Below are positions 52,274 to 60,647 of a DNA stretch of 64,000 bases, in pieces; the first letter of the stretch is position 1; each line of letters opens with the position of its first letter. The position numbers were made by a program, and so were the translations under genes. The notes beneath the pieces were generated by a model, which saw only the letters and a program-made list of their open reading frames with translations, had not been told where the DNA came from and made no database searches. Source of the stretch: an uncultured Eubacterium sp. (GTDB lineage: Bacteria > Bacillota > Clostridia > Lachnospirales > Lachnospiraceae); the NCBI GenBank assembly GCA_910577295.1, contig CAJTLS010000007.1, positions 1 to 64,000 on the forward strand, read 5' to 3'.

Positions 52274-53878
52274 ATGAAATTAACGGATTTGCAAAATCAG
52301 ATTTCTTCGGATTGGGAGCAAAAAGGATATCTGCTTCCTAAGTATAATCGAGACGAAGTAAAGAGCGCCACAAAGAGTGCGCCTGTCTGGGTACATTTTG
52401 GTGCGGGTAACATTTTTCGTGCGTTTCCGGCGGCAAAATTACAGGAACTTTTGAATGCGGGAGAATATGACCGCGGTGTTATTGTGGCGGAGAGTTTCGA
52501 CCATGAGATTATAACAAAAGCGTATAAACCTTATGATGGATTGAGTCTTTCTGTTGTATTGAAAGCAGATGGAACGATTGAAAAACATGTCGTGGGAAGC
52601 GTTGTGGAATCGCTTGTGGCAGATTCGTCAGTGACGGAAGACTGGCAGCGGCTGACAGAAATTTTCCGTCAGCCATCCTTACAGATGGTGACTTTTACAA
52701 TTACGGAAAAGGGGTATTCTCTTGTCAACGGAAAAGGGGATAAACTGCCGGGAGTCGAAGAAGGGTTAGCGGCAGGTCCTGGCGGCCAGAGCCATTTGAT
52801 GGGACGCATAGCAGCCTTTTGTTATGAGCGCTTTTTAGCGAATGCGGCGCCGCTTGCTCTTGTCAGCACGGACAACTGTTCTCACAATGGCGATAAGTTA
52901 AAGGAATCCGTGATGGCATTTGTGAAAGCTTGGAAGACTGCCGGCAAGGTAGAGGAAGAATTTGTTTCTTATATGGAAGAAAAAATTTCTTTTCCATGGA
53001 CAATGATTGATAAGATAACACCGAGACCGGATGAGAATGTAAAAGAGATGCTTGCGAAAGATGGATTTGAAGATACGGAAGTTATTGTGACAAAATTCAA
53101 TACCTATACGGCGCCGTTTGTCAATTCAGAAGAAACCGGCTATTTAGTAGTGGAAGACGATTTCCCGAATGGGCGGCCGCCATTGGAGAAAGCCGGTATT
53201 GTATTTACAGATAGAAAAACGGTTGATAAAGTGGAGAAGATGAAAGTATGTACTTGTCTGAATCCGTTGCACACGGCGTTGGCTGTCTATGGCTGTATGC
53301 TTGGCTATACATCCATTCATGCGGAAATGAAAGACGCGGAACTTAGTAAGCTGATTGAGACAATGTGTTATCAGGAGGCGATGCCTGTCGTAGTAAATCC
53401 GGGCGTTATTGATCCAAAAGAATTTGCGGAAGCCGTTTTGAAGCTTCGTCTGCCGAATCCGTTTATGCCGGACGCACCGCAGCGCATTGCCTGCGATACT
53501 TCTCAAAAATTGCCAATCCGTTTTGGAGAGACGATTCGCCTGTACATGGAAAGAGACGATTTGAACCCGCAGGATTTGACTTTGATACCTCTTGTGCTTG
53601 CCGGATGGTGCCGCTATCTGATGGGAATTGATGATGACGGAAAAGAATTTGAACAGAGTCCAGATCCACGTCTGGATGAGATGCGGGAGCATGTAAAGGG
53701 AATATCGCTTGGCGACACCGATGTACATACGGCTTTACAGCCGATTTTGTCGGATGCCACCATCTTCGCCTCAGACCTTTATGAAGTTGGTCTTGGCGAG
53801 AAGATAGAAAGCATGTTTGTTGAATTGATTGCTGGACAGGGAGCGATTCGTGCCACCCTAAAGAAATATTTAGCCTGA
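52274..53878 (+). CDS. uxuB: Mannitol-dehydrogenase-family fructuronate reductase
   Basis: A 534-residue NAD-dependent oxidoreductase interconverting fructuronate and mannonate. The Rossmann start is VHFGAGNIFRAF; the long-chain mannitol dehydrogenase catalytic signature K-x5-N-x2-H is seen in KVCTCLNPLHTALAVYG; DNCSHNG and ITPRPDENV are also present. ATG 52274 with GGGAGAG is chosen; the longer frame from 52187 overlaps uxuA. Specificity (fructuronate rather than tagaturonate or mannitol) is inferred from adjacency to uxuA and GH67. Glucuronate isomerase (uxaC) is not in the window. Confidence 0.9.
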   Translation: MKLTDLQNQISSDWEQKGYLLPKYNRDEVKSATKSAPVWVHFGAGNIFRAFPAAKLQELLNAGEYDRGVIVAESFDHEIITKAYKPYDGLSLSVVLKADGTIEKHVVGSVVESLVADSSVTEDWQRLTEIFRQPSLQMVTFTITEKGYSLVNGKGDKLPGVEEGLAAGPGGQSHLMGRIAAFCYERFLANAAPLALVSTDNCSHNGDKLKESVMAFVKAWKTAGKVEEEFVSYMEEKISFPWTMIDKITPRPDENVKEMLAKDGFEDTEVIVTKFNTYTAPFVNSEETGYLVVEDDFPNGRPPLEKAGIVFTDRKTVDKVEKMKVCTCLNPLHTALAVYGCMLGYTSIHAEMKDAELSKLIETMCYQEAMPVVVNPGVIDPKEFAEAVLKLRLPNPFMPDAPQRIACDTSQKLPIRFGETIRLYMERDDLNPQDLTLIPLVLAGWCRYLMGIDDDGKEFEQSPDPRLDEMREHVKGISLGDTDVHTALQPILSDATIFASDLYEVGLGEKIESMFVELIAGQGAIRATLKKYLA

Positions 53879-53910
53879 CGGTAGCGATTCGAACCCGTTT
53901 CTTAACCAGC

Positions 53911-53991
53911 TATTTTGCAAATGCGTTTGTTAGTTTCAACCGCCGCAGCCACTGCTGCGAAGCATTCAACTGCCTCCGCATTCACAAAATA
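53911..53991. ncRNA. Symmetrical stem-loop element between uxuB and sigG
   Basis: Outer arms TATTTTG+AATGCG (53911-53925) and CGCATT+CAAAATA (53977-53991) give 13 pairs around a two-base mismatch. An apical CGCAGC/GCTGCG hairpin (53944-53949, 53954-53959) sits inside. The two internal loops each carry a GTTGAA element on the minus strand. It lies between converging genes and has no U tail. It may be a dispersed repeat or a structured RNA. Confidence 0.4.
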
Positions 53992-54015
53992 TACTACTCT
54001 CGGCGCACCGTAAGG

Positions 54016-54792
54016 CTAACTTAGATGATGTTTCATTGTGTTTAGCGCGTTTTTTTCCAGACGTGATACCTGCGCCTGTGAGATATGAATTTCCTCCGCT
54101 ACTTCGGTTTGGGTTTTTCCCTCGAAGTAGCGGAGTTTTATTATGTGGTTTTCCCGCTCGGGCAAGTGCTCCAATGCGTCGCGCAGGGACAGGTGCTCGA
54201 CCCAGTTTGCTTCTTTATTCTTTTTGTCGCTAATTTGGTCCATGACATATAAGGTATCGCCCCCCTCCGAATAAACGGGTTCATACAGCGATACCGGACT
54301 CTGGATGGCGTCTAGTGCAAATACAATATCTTCTGCTGGTATGTCAATTTCTTTGGCAATATCTTCCAATGTCGGTTCATTTTCCTGACGTTTCATAAGA
54401 GCCTCTTTTGCATAAATTGCCTTGTATGCAGTATCCCGCAGGGAGCGGCTTACACGTATGGCGTTGTTATCACGTAAATATCGTCTCACTTCGCCAATTA
54501 TCATAGGCACGGCATAAGTGGAAAATTTTACCTCTTGACTTACATCAAAATTGTCGATAGCTTTCATAAGTCCTATGCAGCCGATTTGAAATAAATCATC
54601 AATATTTTCATTACTATTGTGAAAGCGTTGGATAATGCTGAGTACCAGACGGAGGTTTCCATGAATGTATTGTTCACGGGCTTTTTTATCACCTTTTTGT
54701 ATTTTTTGAATTAATTCTTTCTTTTCTTCATTCGAGAGTAAAGGTAGTTTACTTGTATTGATTCCACAAATTTCAACTTTATAGTGAGCCAT
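54016..54792 (-). CDS. sigG: Forespore sigma factor G
   Basis: A 258-residue sigma factor. The N-terminal KVEICGINTSKLPLLSNEEKKELI is characteristic of sigma-G. Region 2 is NLRLVLSIIQRFHNSNENIDDLFQIGCIGLMKAIDNFD then KFSTYAVPMIIGEVRRYLRDNNAIRVSRSLRD. Region 4 is KTQTEVAEEIHISQAQVSRLEKNALNTMK. It directs late forespore genes. It is a single gene on the minus strand, 24 kb from sigE, whereas Bacillus and many clostridia place it right after sigE. Confidence 0.96.
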   Translation of the reverse strand: MAHYKVEICGINTSKLPLLSNEEKKELIQKIQKGDKKAREQYIHGNLRLVLSIIQRFHNSNENIDDLFQIGCIGLMKAIDNFDVSQEVKFSTYAVPMIIGEVRRYLRDNNAIRVSRSLRDTAYKAIYAKEALMKRQENEPTLEDIAKEIDIPAEDIVFALDAIQSPVSLYEPVYSEGGDTLYVMDQISDKKNKEANWVEHLSLRDALEHLPERENHIIKLRYFEGKTQTEVAEEIHISQAQVSRLEKNALNTMKHHLS

Positions 54793-54820
54793 AGTCTGCC
54801 CTCCTATTGATTTGTAATAT

Positions 54821-54850
54821 TAGGGTTGACGGTTTGCGAACGAATTATGC
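54821..54850 (-). promoter_or_regulatory. Possible forespore-type promoter of sigG
   Basis: Minus strand GCATA (54846-54850), 18 bases, AACCCTA (54821-54827). The -35 box is a full match and the -10 five of seven to the sigma-F/G consensus, as expected for the sigma-F-started, self-reinforced sigG gene. The match is weak. Confidence 0.35.
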
Positions 54851-54930
54851 GTAATTTCATAGAATGAATCAAAAGAAAAGGAGTTCGTGAGAAGAATGTG
54901 GTAACAGCGCATTTTTTCACGCAGGCCGAT

Positions 54931-55191
54931 ATGAGAATTTGTGATTTAAAAGAAAAAGAAGTAATTAATATATGCGATGGGGAGCGGCTGGGATATGTGG
55001 AAGACGTCGAATTTGACCTCTGTACGGGACGGGTGACACATATAATAATTCCCGGGCCATGTAAGTTTTTTGGCGTTTTGGGGCGGGAAGAAGAGTACAT
55101 TATCGAAATCTGCCAGATTTGTAAAATCGGATGCGATTTAATTTTAGTTGACGTTAATCTGGAAAAGGTTCGCAAAAAATGTAGTTGTTAA
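54931..55191 (+). CDS. YlmC/YmxH-family sporulation protein (PRC-barrel)
   Basis: An 86-residue PRC-barrel-like protein: MRICDLKEKEVINICDGERLGYVEDVEFDLCTGRVTHIIIPGP, then FGVLGREEEYII and CKIGCDLILVDVN. This is the YlmC/YmxH family, conserved in spore formers and found near sigG or sigE. Start choice is uncertain. ATG 54931 matches the family N-terminus but has only a weak AGG; GTG 54898 adds 11 residues and lies 14 bases from a good AAGGAG. It is divergent from sigG. Function unknown. Confidence 0.8.
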   Translation: MRICDLKEKEVINICDGERLGYVEDVEFDLCTGRVTHIIIPGPCKFFGVLGREEEYIIEICQICKIGCDLILVDVNLEKVRKKCSC

Positions 55192-55195
55192 AGTC

Positions 55196-55224
55196 TTTAC
55201 TTATGTGATGAAATCCGCTATAAT
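55196..55224 (+). promoter_or_regulatory. Promoter of nrdR
   Basis: TTTACT (55196-55201), 17-base spacer, TATAAT (55219-55224), about 40 bases before the nrdR start. Confidence 0.6.
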
Positions 55225-55266
55225 CACCTTAATAAGGCGTTGCTGCCGCAACAAAGGAGAGAGAGA

Positions 55267-55725
55267 ATGAAGTGTCCGTTTTGCTCTGAAGACAATACAA
55301 AAGTAATTGACTCAAGGCCGGCTGATGACAACAGTTCCATCCGCCGCAGAAGACAATGTGAAAAATGTGGAAAACGATTTACGACTTATGAAAAACTGGA
55401 AACGATGCCGTTAATTGTCATTAAAAAAGATCAGGCGAGAGAACCGTACGACCGCTCCAAAATCGAAAAGGGCGTATTTCGCTCCTGCATTAAGCGGCCA
55501 ATCTCCGTCGACCAGATAAATGAATTGGTCGACAGCGTAGAGAGCGCGGTTTTTAACTTGGGTGAAAAGGAAGTGCCAAGCGGCCGGATTGGAGAGATTT
55601 TGATGGATAAGTTACAAAAACTCGACCCGGTGGCGTATGTCCGCTTTGCCTCCGTATATCGCGAATTTAAAGATGTAAATACATTTGTCGATGAGATTAA
55701 GAAGTTGTTAGACAGTCAAAACTAA
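55267..55725 (+). CDS. nrdR: Transcriptional repressor NrdR
   Basis: A 152-residue repressor of ribonucleotide reductase genes. The N-terminal zinc ribbon has CPFCSEDNTKVIDSR and RRQCEKCGKRFTTYE (four cysteines: C3, C6, C31, C34). An ATP-cone domain (about 47-137: PLIVIKKDQAREPYDRSKIEKGV, KLDPVAYVRFASVYREF) senses dATP/ATP. ATG 55267 sits behind AAAGGAGAGAG. It is the common NrdR length. No nrd operon is present in the window. Confidence 0.97.
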   Translation: MKCPFCSEDNTKVIDSRPADDNSSIRRRRQCEKCGKRFTTYEKLETMPLIVIKKDQAREPYDRSKIEKGVFRSCIKRPISVDQINELVDSVESAVFNLGEKEVPSGRIGEILMDKLQKLDPVAYVRFASVYREFKDVNTFVDEIKKLLDSQN

Positions 55726-55746
55726 ATGAAAAATAAAAATGCTCTC

Positions 55747-55775
55747 TTGTTTCTTTTTTTATCCTGTGCTATGAT
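55747..55775 (+). promoter_or_regulatory. Promoter of the comM-dprA unit
   Basis: TTGTTT (55747-55752), 17 bases, TATGAT (55770-55775), about 30 bases before the ComM-like gene. Confidence 0.5.
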
Positions 55776-55808
55776 GAGCGTGGGTTATTCTCCGGAACAG
55801 GAGGAGTT

Positions 55809-57338
55809 ATGTTTAGCAGTATTTACAGTGCGGATGTGGCAGGCATGGAAGCGCGCCTGATCTGCATTGAGGCAGATGTCCATGACGGTCTGCCTGTTTT
55901 TGATATGGTGGGATATCTTGCTTCTGCCGTAAAGGAAGCGAGAGAACGTGTGCGTATTGCCATACGCAATATGGGAGTTCATTTTCCGGCGAAGCGGATT
56001 ACCGTGAATCTGTCGCCGGCCAATCTGCGCAAGGAGGGAACGTCGTTCGACCTTCCCATTGCCATTTCTCTATTAACCGCATTCGGTTTTTTATCCAAAG
56101 AGTGTACGAAAGACATATTAATGATAGGAGAGCTGGGACTCGATGGCAGTCTCCGCCCGGTTAAAGGCGTTCTCGCTATGATTCTGGAGGGGAGAAGACA
56201 GGGAATACGCCGTTTTGTCGTGCCCGATAAAAATGCAGGAGAGGGCGCAGTATTAGAAGACATTGAAATCTATGGCCTCCAGACGTTAGCGCAGACGATG
56301 AAGTTTCTGCGCGGAGAATGTCCGTTGGCGCCGATTCGCGTTTCGTTTCAGAAATGGCGGAAAGAACAGGCGTATCAGGAAGATTTTTCGGATATCATCG
56401 GTCAGGGCGCGGCGAAGCGGGCGGCAGAAATTGCCATTGGAGGACGGCACAATCTGCTGATGATAGGGCCGCCAGGGAGTGGTAAGACAATGTTGGCGAA
56501 AAGACTGCCCGGAATCATGCCCGTGATGGACTTGGAGGAGAGCCTTGAGATTACGAGGTTATACAGTATATGCGGGCTATTGCCAGAAGAGGATAGCGTC
56601 ATGACGAAGAGGCCTTTTCGTGCGCCGCATCATACGATAACACAGACGGCGCTTACGGGAGGCGGGAGGCTTCCCATGCCGGGAGAGATTACATTGGCGG
56701 CCAAGGGGGTGCTTTTTTTGGATGAGTTACCGGAATTTAGCCGCAGTTCACTGGAAGTACTGCGACAGCCGTTAGAAGAACATAAAGTTACGATTTCCCG
56801 CTTGGGTAAATCATACGAATATCCGTCGGACTGCATTTTTGTCGCCGCCATGAATCCCTGTCGCTGCGGATACTTTCCTGACCGAAAACGCTGTCGGTGC
56901 ACGACGGGGGAGATACAGAGATATTTAGGGAAAATCAGCGAGCCGTTACTGGATAGGATGGACTTATGTGTGGAGACGGGAATGCCCGATTTTTCGCTGT
57001 ATGGCAGAGGGGATGAGTGTTCCGCACAAATCCGTGAGCGGGTGGAAAGGACGGTTCAGATACAGAAGAAAAGGTATCGAAAAGAGGCGTTTTCTTATAA
57101 CGGGGAGCTGCCGGAAACACTGTTGCACAAATACTGCCCAATGGAAAAAGATGAGCAGGAATATCTGAATCTGTTTTTTGAAGAAGAAAAGTGCAGTATG
57201 AGGAGAATAACAAGAGTTGTCAGGGTGGCGAGGACGATTGCCGACTTAGAGGAAAGTGAATGTATTTTAGAGAAACATCTGACCGAGGCGATGCGGTTTC
57301 GCAGCGTAGACCGCAGTTATTGGGGGGTGTCGATATGA
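55809..57338 (+). CDS. comM: YifB/ComM-family Mg-chelatase-like AAA+ ATPase
   Basis: A 509-residue ATPase. An N-terminal Lon-like domain (about 1-170: GLPVFDMVGYLASAVKEARERVR, GELGLDGSLRPVKGVLAM) is followed by a Mg-chelatase AAA+ core with Walker A GPPGSGKT (220-227), Walker B VLFLDELPEF and the Mg_chelatase_C domain. A cysteine set (NPCRCGYFPDRKRCRC) is conserved. In naturally transformable bacteria ComM is a branch-migration helicase for recombination of incoming DNA. It overlaps dprA by four bases, which supports that role. Confidence 0.92.
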   Translation: MFSSIYSADVAGMEARLICIEADVHDGLPVFDMVGYLASAVKEARERVRIAIRNMGVHFPAKRITVNLSPANLRKEGTSFDLPIAISLLTAFGFLSKECTKDILMIGELGLDGSLRPVKGVLAMILEGRRQGIRRFVVPDKNAGEGAVLEDIEIYGLQTLAQTMKFLRGECPLAPIRVSFQKWRKEQAYQEDFSDIIGQGAAKRAAEIAIGGRHNLLMIGPPGSGKTMLAKRLPGIMPVMDLEESLEITRLYSICGLLPEEDSVMTKRPFRAPHHTITQTALTGGGRLPMPGEITLAAKGVLFLDELPEFSRSSLEVLRQPLEEHKVTISRLGKSYEYPSDCIFVAAMNPCRCGYFPDRKRCRCTTGEIQRYLGKISEPLLDRMDLCVETGMPDFSLYGRGDECSAQIRERVERTVQIQKKRYRKEAFSYNGELPETLLHKYCPMEKDEQEYLNLFFEEEKCSMRRITRVVRVARTIADLEESECILEKHLTEAMRFRSVDRSYWGVSI

Positions 57339-58402
57339 GAGAAGATAAGTATGAGTACTGGCTTTGCCAGACTAAGTATTTGCGGCTGCAATCCATGCGC
57401 CGGCTCCGTGAGACATTTGTTCATGCGAAAGCAGTCTATGAAGCCCCCATACGATTACTGGAACGATGTTCCTTTTTAACAGAGAAAGAGAAAAAAATAC
57501 TCCTTGAGGGAAAGAAAGACGGGGGATGGGAAAAGCGGTGGGAGGAGATGGGAGAGCGGGGCATTCGTGTTTTTACCTATTTCCATGACGGATATCCCAA
57601 ACGGCTCCGGCATATATACCAACCGCCGAAATGTTTGTATGTCAAAGGAAACCTGCCAGAGGAAACGAAAATTTCTCTGGCAATCGTCGGTGCGAGGGAT
57701 TGCAGCGTTTATGGGCGGGATATGGCGCGGATGTTCGGGTTCCGTCTGGCAGAGCAGGGGATTCAGGTGATAAGTGGGATGGCAAAGGGAGTGGACGGTT
57801 GGAGCCATCAGGGAGCGCTAGAGGCGGGAGGCGGTACGTTTGCCGTTTTGGGAACGGGAGTTGATGTGTGTTATCCGTCTTCCCATCAGGCGCTTTATCG
57901 AAGTATCGCAAGACATGGAGGCGTTATTTCAGAACTGCCGGTATCCACGAAAGCCATGCCACCCTATTTCCCGCAGCGAAACCGCATTATCAGCGGACTC
58001 TCCCAAGGGGTGCTTATTGTGGAAGCGAGGGAACGGAGCGGCTCGCTGATTACGGCGGATGCTGCCTTAGAACAGGGCAGAGATGTTTTTGTCATACCAG
58101 GGCGAATCGGGGATGAGCTGAGTGAGGGCTGTAACCGCCTGATTCGACAGGGAGCGGTTCTCGTTTTGTCGCCGCAGGATATTTTACAATACTATAAGTT
58201 GGATTCGGCAGCAGAGCAGCCGCGGGAAGCGAAAAGCGACGACCTTTTATTGGCATGCATGCAAATAAATCCCATGCATATAGATAGTATCATAGCAGAG
58301 ACAAAGCTCTCTCCCACGGAAGCAATGAAAGGCCTGATTCGTTTGTGTCGGAACAGGAAAATTGAAGAGGTGGGAAGAGGATATTATCAAAAGAAATTAT
58401 AA
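57335..58402 (+). CDS. dprA: DNA-processing protein DprA
   Basis: A 355-residue protein that loads RecA onto incoming single-stranded DNA. The Rossmann-like core has YPKRLRHIYQPPKCLYVKGN, AIVGARDCSVYGRDMAR, QVISGMAKGVDGWSHQGALEAGGGTFAVLGTGVDVCYPSSHQALYRSI, FPQRNRIISGLSQGVLIVEARERSGSLITADAALEQGRDVFVIPG and GCNRLIRQGA. A short C-terminal winged-helix-like region follows (about 300-355). ATG 57335 behind GGGGGGTG overlaps the ComM stop. topA follows after its own promoter. Confidence 0.95.
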   Translation: MREDKYEYWLCQTKYLRLQSMRRLRETFVHAKAVYEAPIRLLERCSFLTEKEKKILLEGKKDGGWEKRWEEMGERGIRVFTYFHDGYPKRLRHIYQPPKCLYVKGNLPEETKISLAIVGARDCSVYGRDMARMFGFRLAEQGIQVISGMAKGVDGWSHQGALEAGGGTFAVLGTGVDVCYPSSHQALYRSIARHGGVISELPVSTKAMPPYFPQRNRIISGLSQGVLIVEARERSGSLITADAALEQGRDVFVIPGRIGDELSEGCNRLIRQGAVLVLSPQDILQYYKLDSAAEQPREAKSDDLLLACMQINPMHIDSIIAETKLSPTEAMKGLIRLCRNRKIEEVGRGYYQKKL

Positions 58403-58409
58403 AATGTGC

Positions 58410-58438
58410 TTGAAACGTAAAAAAAAATGGTGTATGCT
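58410..58438 (+). promoter_or_regulatory. Promoter of topA
   Basis: TTGAAA (58410-58415), 17 bases containing an A9 run, TATGCT (58433-58438). The leader is about 80 bases. Confidence 0.55.
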
Positions 58439-58524
58439 AGGATACGTTGAAATTTTCAGGTTCAACTAAATAGGGAGCGACATTAACGGTATTCTTTCCG
58501 CTGCGCTTCTGAATGGAGGTTTAT

Positions 58525-60594
58525 ATGGCTAAGAATCTTATTATAGTAGAGTCTCCGGCAAAGTCGAAGACCATCAAGAAATTTTTAGGGAAAAATTACG
58601 AGGTGGTGGCGTCAAATGGTCATGTCCGTGACATGCCGAAAAGTCAGATGGGAGTAGATTTTGACAATGACTTTGAGCCAAAGTATATTACGATAAGGGG
58701 AAAAGGCGATTTGCTTGCTTCCCTGCGCAAAGAGGTGAAGAAAGCAGATAAAATATATCTGGCAACAGACCCCGACCGCGAGGGAGAGGCGATTTCATGG
58801 CATTTGTGCCATGCGCTCAAACTAGACGAGAAAAAGACGAGTCGTATTACTTTCAATGAAATTACGAAAAATGCGGTAAAACAATCGCTTAAACAATCGA
58901 GAGACATTGATATGGATTTAGTAGACGCACAGCAGGCCAGACGTGTGCTTGACCGTCTGGTGGGCTACTCCATCAGTCCGTTATTGTGGGAAAAAGTGAA
59001 ACGGGGATTGAGCGCCGGACGTGTGCAGTCAGTTGCTCTGCGCATAATTGCAGACAGAGAGAGTGAAATAGACGCCTTTATTCCAAAAGAATATTGGACG
59101 ATAGAAGTAAACTTTCAGGTAAAGGGCTTGAAGAAGCCGTTTTTTGCAAAATATTACGGGAATCCGGAAAAGTATGAAATTTCTTCCAAAGAAGAAGTAG
59201 AGCAGATTGTGAAGGAGCTGCAGCAGAGTACATTTACGATAAGCCAAATCCGCAAGAGCGAGAGAACAAAAAAATCTCCTCTGCCGTTTACGACTTCCAC
59301 GCTTCAGCAGGAAGCCTCCAAGAGACTGAACTTTGCCACCCGCAAAACGATGCAGATAGCCCAGCAGTTATATGAGGGCGTGGCAGTAAAAGGGCATGGT
59401 ACGATTGGTCTGATTACTTATCTGCGAACAGATTCGACACGTATTTCAGAAGAAGCAGATGCGTTATGCAAAGAGTATATCACAGAACATTATGGAGCGG
59501 AGAACATAATTGAAGCGGCGTCAGCCCAGAAACCGAATAAAAAGATTCAGGATGCTCATGAAGCAATCCGCCCGACGTATGTAGAATTGTCGCCGGCTCA
59601 AATCAAAGAATCATTGACGAGGGATCAGTTTCGTCTGTACCAATTAATATGGAAACGTTTCGTGGCAAGTCGTATGCATGCGGCAAAATACGAGACGGTA
59701 TCCGTGCGTATCGACGCAGGGAAACATCAGTTTACGAGCGCGGGTTCGAAGTTAGTCTTTCCGGGGTATCTTACCGTGTATCAGGGGGATGACGATAAAG
59801 AAGAGGCAAATTCCGTTTTGGAGAAGCTAACCAAGGATTCGCAGCTTTCCATGCAGGAACTTTTGCCGGAACAGCATTTTACGCAGCCGCCGGCACACTT
59901 TACGGAAGCCTCTCTCGTAAAGACGCTGGAAGAATTGGGAATCGGACGTCCGAGCACGTATGCACCAACGATTACGACGCTGATCTCACGGCGTTACGTT
60001 GCGAAAGAGAAAAAGAATTTATACCTGTCTGAGTTGGGAGACATCGTGAATCAGATTATGGTAAGTGCGTTCCCGAGTATTGTAGATGTAAATTTTACCG
60101 CAACGATGGAAGCGCTGCTTGATGGTGTTGCCGAGGGGAACGTCGAGTGGAAAACGATTGTGCGCAATTTCTATCCAGATTTGGAAAAAGCAGTAAATCA
60201 AGCGGAAGAAGCGTTGGAGAAAATTAAAATAGAAGATGAAGTTACCGATGTCATATGTGATTTATGTGGTCGCAATATGGTGATTAAGTATGGGCCGCAC
60301 GGCAAATTCCTTGCCTGTCCGGGATTTCCCGAGTGCCGGAATACAAAACCGTATTATGAAAAGACCGGCGTCAAATGTTCAAAATGCGGCGGGGAGATTG
60401 TCATTAAGAAGACGCAGAAAGGACGGCGTTATTATGGCTGCGAGAACAATCCAGAATGCGATGTTATGACATGGCAGAGGCCGTCGGGCGAGATTTGCCC
60501 GAAATGCGGAAATATGATGTTGGAAAAAGGAAACCGGCTTGTGTGCGCCGACAGCGCCTGCGGATATCTGGTTGAAAAACAAAAAAACAGTTAA
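58525..60594 (+). CDS. topA: DNA topoisomerase I
   Basis: A 689-residue type IA topoisomerase relaxing negative supercoils. The TOPRIM domain (IIVESPAKSKTIKKFLGKNY; DPDREGEAISWH), the catalytic tyrosine Y299 in GLITYLRTDSTRIS and ELGIGRPSTYAPTITTL are all present. Three C-terminal zinc-finger modules follow from about residue 580 (CDLCGRNM..CPGFPEC; CSKCGGEI..CENNPEC; CPKCGNMM..CADSAC). ATG 58525 is preceded by GGAGGT and gives the family start MAKNLIIVES. The next gene is codY, whereas Bacillus has trmFO and clpQY in between. Confidence 0.97.
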   Translation: MAKNLIIVESPAKSKTIKKFLGKNYEVVASNGHVRDMPKSQMGVDFDNDFEPKYITIRGKGDLLASLRKEVKKADKIYLATDPDREGEAISWHLCHALKLDEKKTSRITFNEITKNAVKQSLKQSRDIDMDLVDAQQARRVLDRLVGYSISPLLWEKVKRGLSAGRVQSVALRIIADRESEIDAFIPKEYWTIEVNFQVKGLKKPFFAKYYGNPEKYEISSKEEVEQIVKELQQSTFTISQIRKSERTKKSPLPFTTSTLQQEASKRLNFATRKTMQIAQQLYEGVAVKGHGTIGLITYLRTDSTRISEEADALCKEYITEHYGAENIIEAASAQKPNKKIQDAHEAIRPTYVELSPAQIKESLTRDQFRLYQLIWKRFVASRMHAAKYETVSVRIDAGKHQFTSAGSKLVFPGYLTVYQGDDDKEEANSVLEKLTKDSQLSMQELLPEQHFTQPPAHFTEASLVKTLEELGIGRPSTYAPTITTLISRRYVAKEKKNLYLSELGDIVNQIMVSAFPSIVDVNFTATMEALLDGVAEGNVEWKTIVRNFYPDLEKAVNQAEEALEKIKIEDEVTDVICDLCGRNMVIKYGPHGKFLACPGFPECRNTKPYYEKTGVKCSKCGGEIVIKKTQKGRRYYGCENNPECDVMTWQRPSGEICPKCGNMMLEKGNRLVCADSACGYLVEKQKNS

Positions 60595-60597
60595 TGC

Positions 60598-60626
60598 TTG
60601 TCAATTGAATGATTTTGTGATAATAT
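60598..60626 (+). promoter_or_regulatory. Promoter of codY
   Basis: TTGTCA (60598-60603), 17 bases, TAATAT (60621-60626), beginning right after the topA stop. The leader is about 15 bases. Confidence 0.6.
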
Positions 60627-60647
60627 TGTCACATGGGGGACAAGTGT

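Noticed and set aside
53879..53912. tRNA-like T-arm (minus strand GGGTTCGAATC) after uxuB
   Set aside because: The flanking bases do not form the five-pair T stem, and no acceptor or anticodon arm can be folded; coincidental.
54036..54233. Plus-strand 65-codon frame opposite sigG
   Set aside because: Antisense to the conserved region 4 of SigG.
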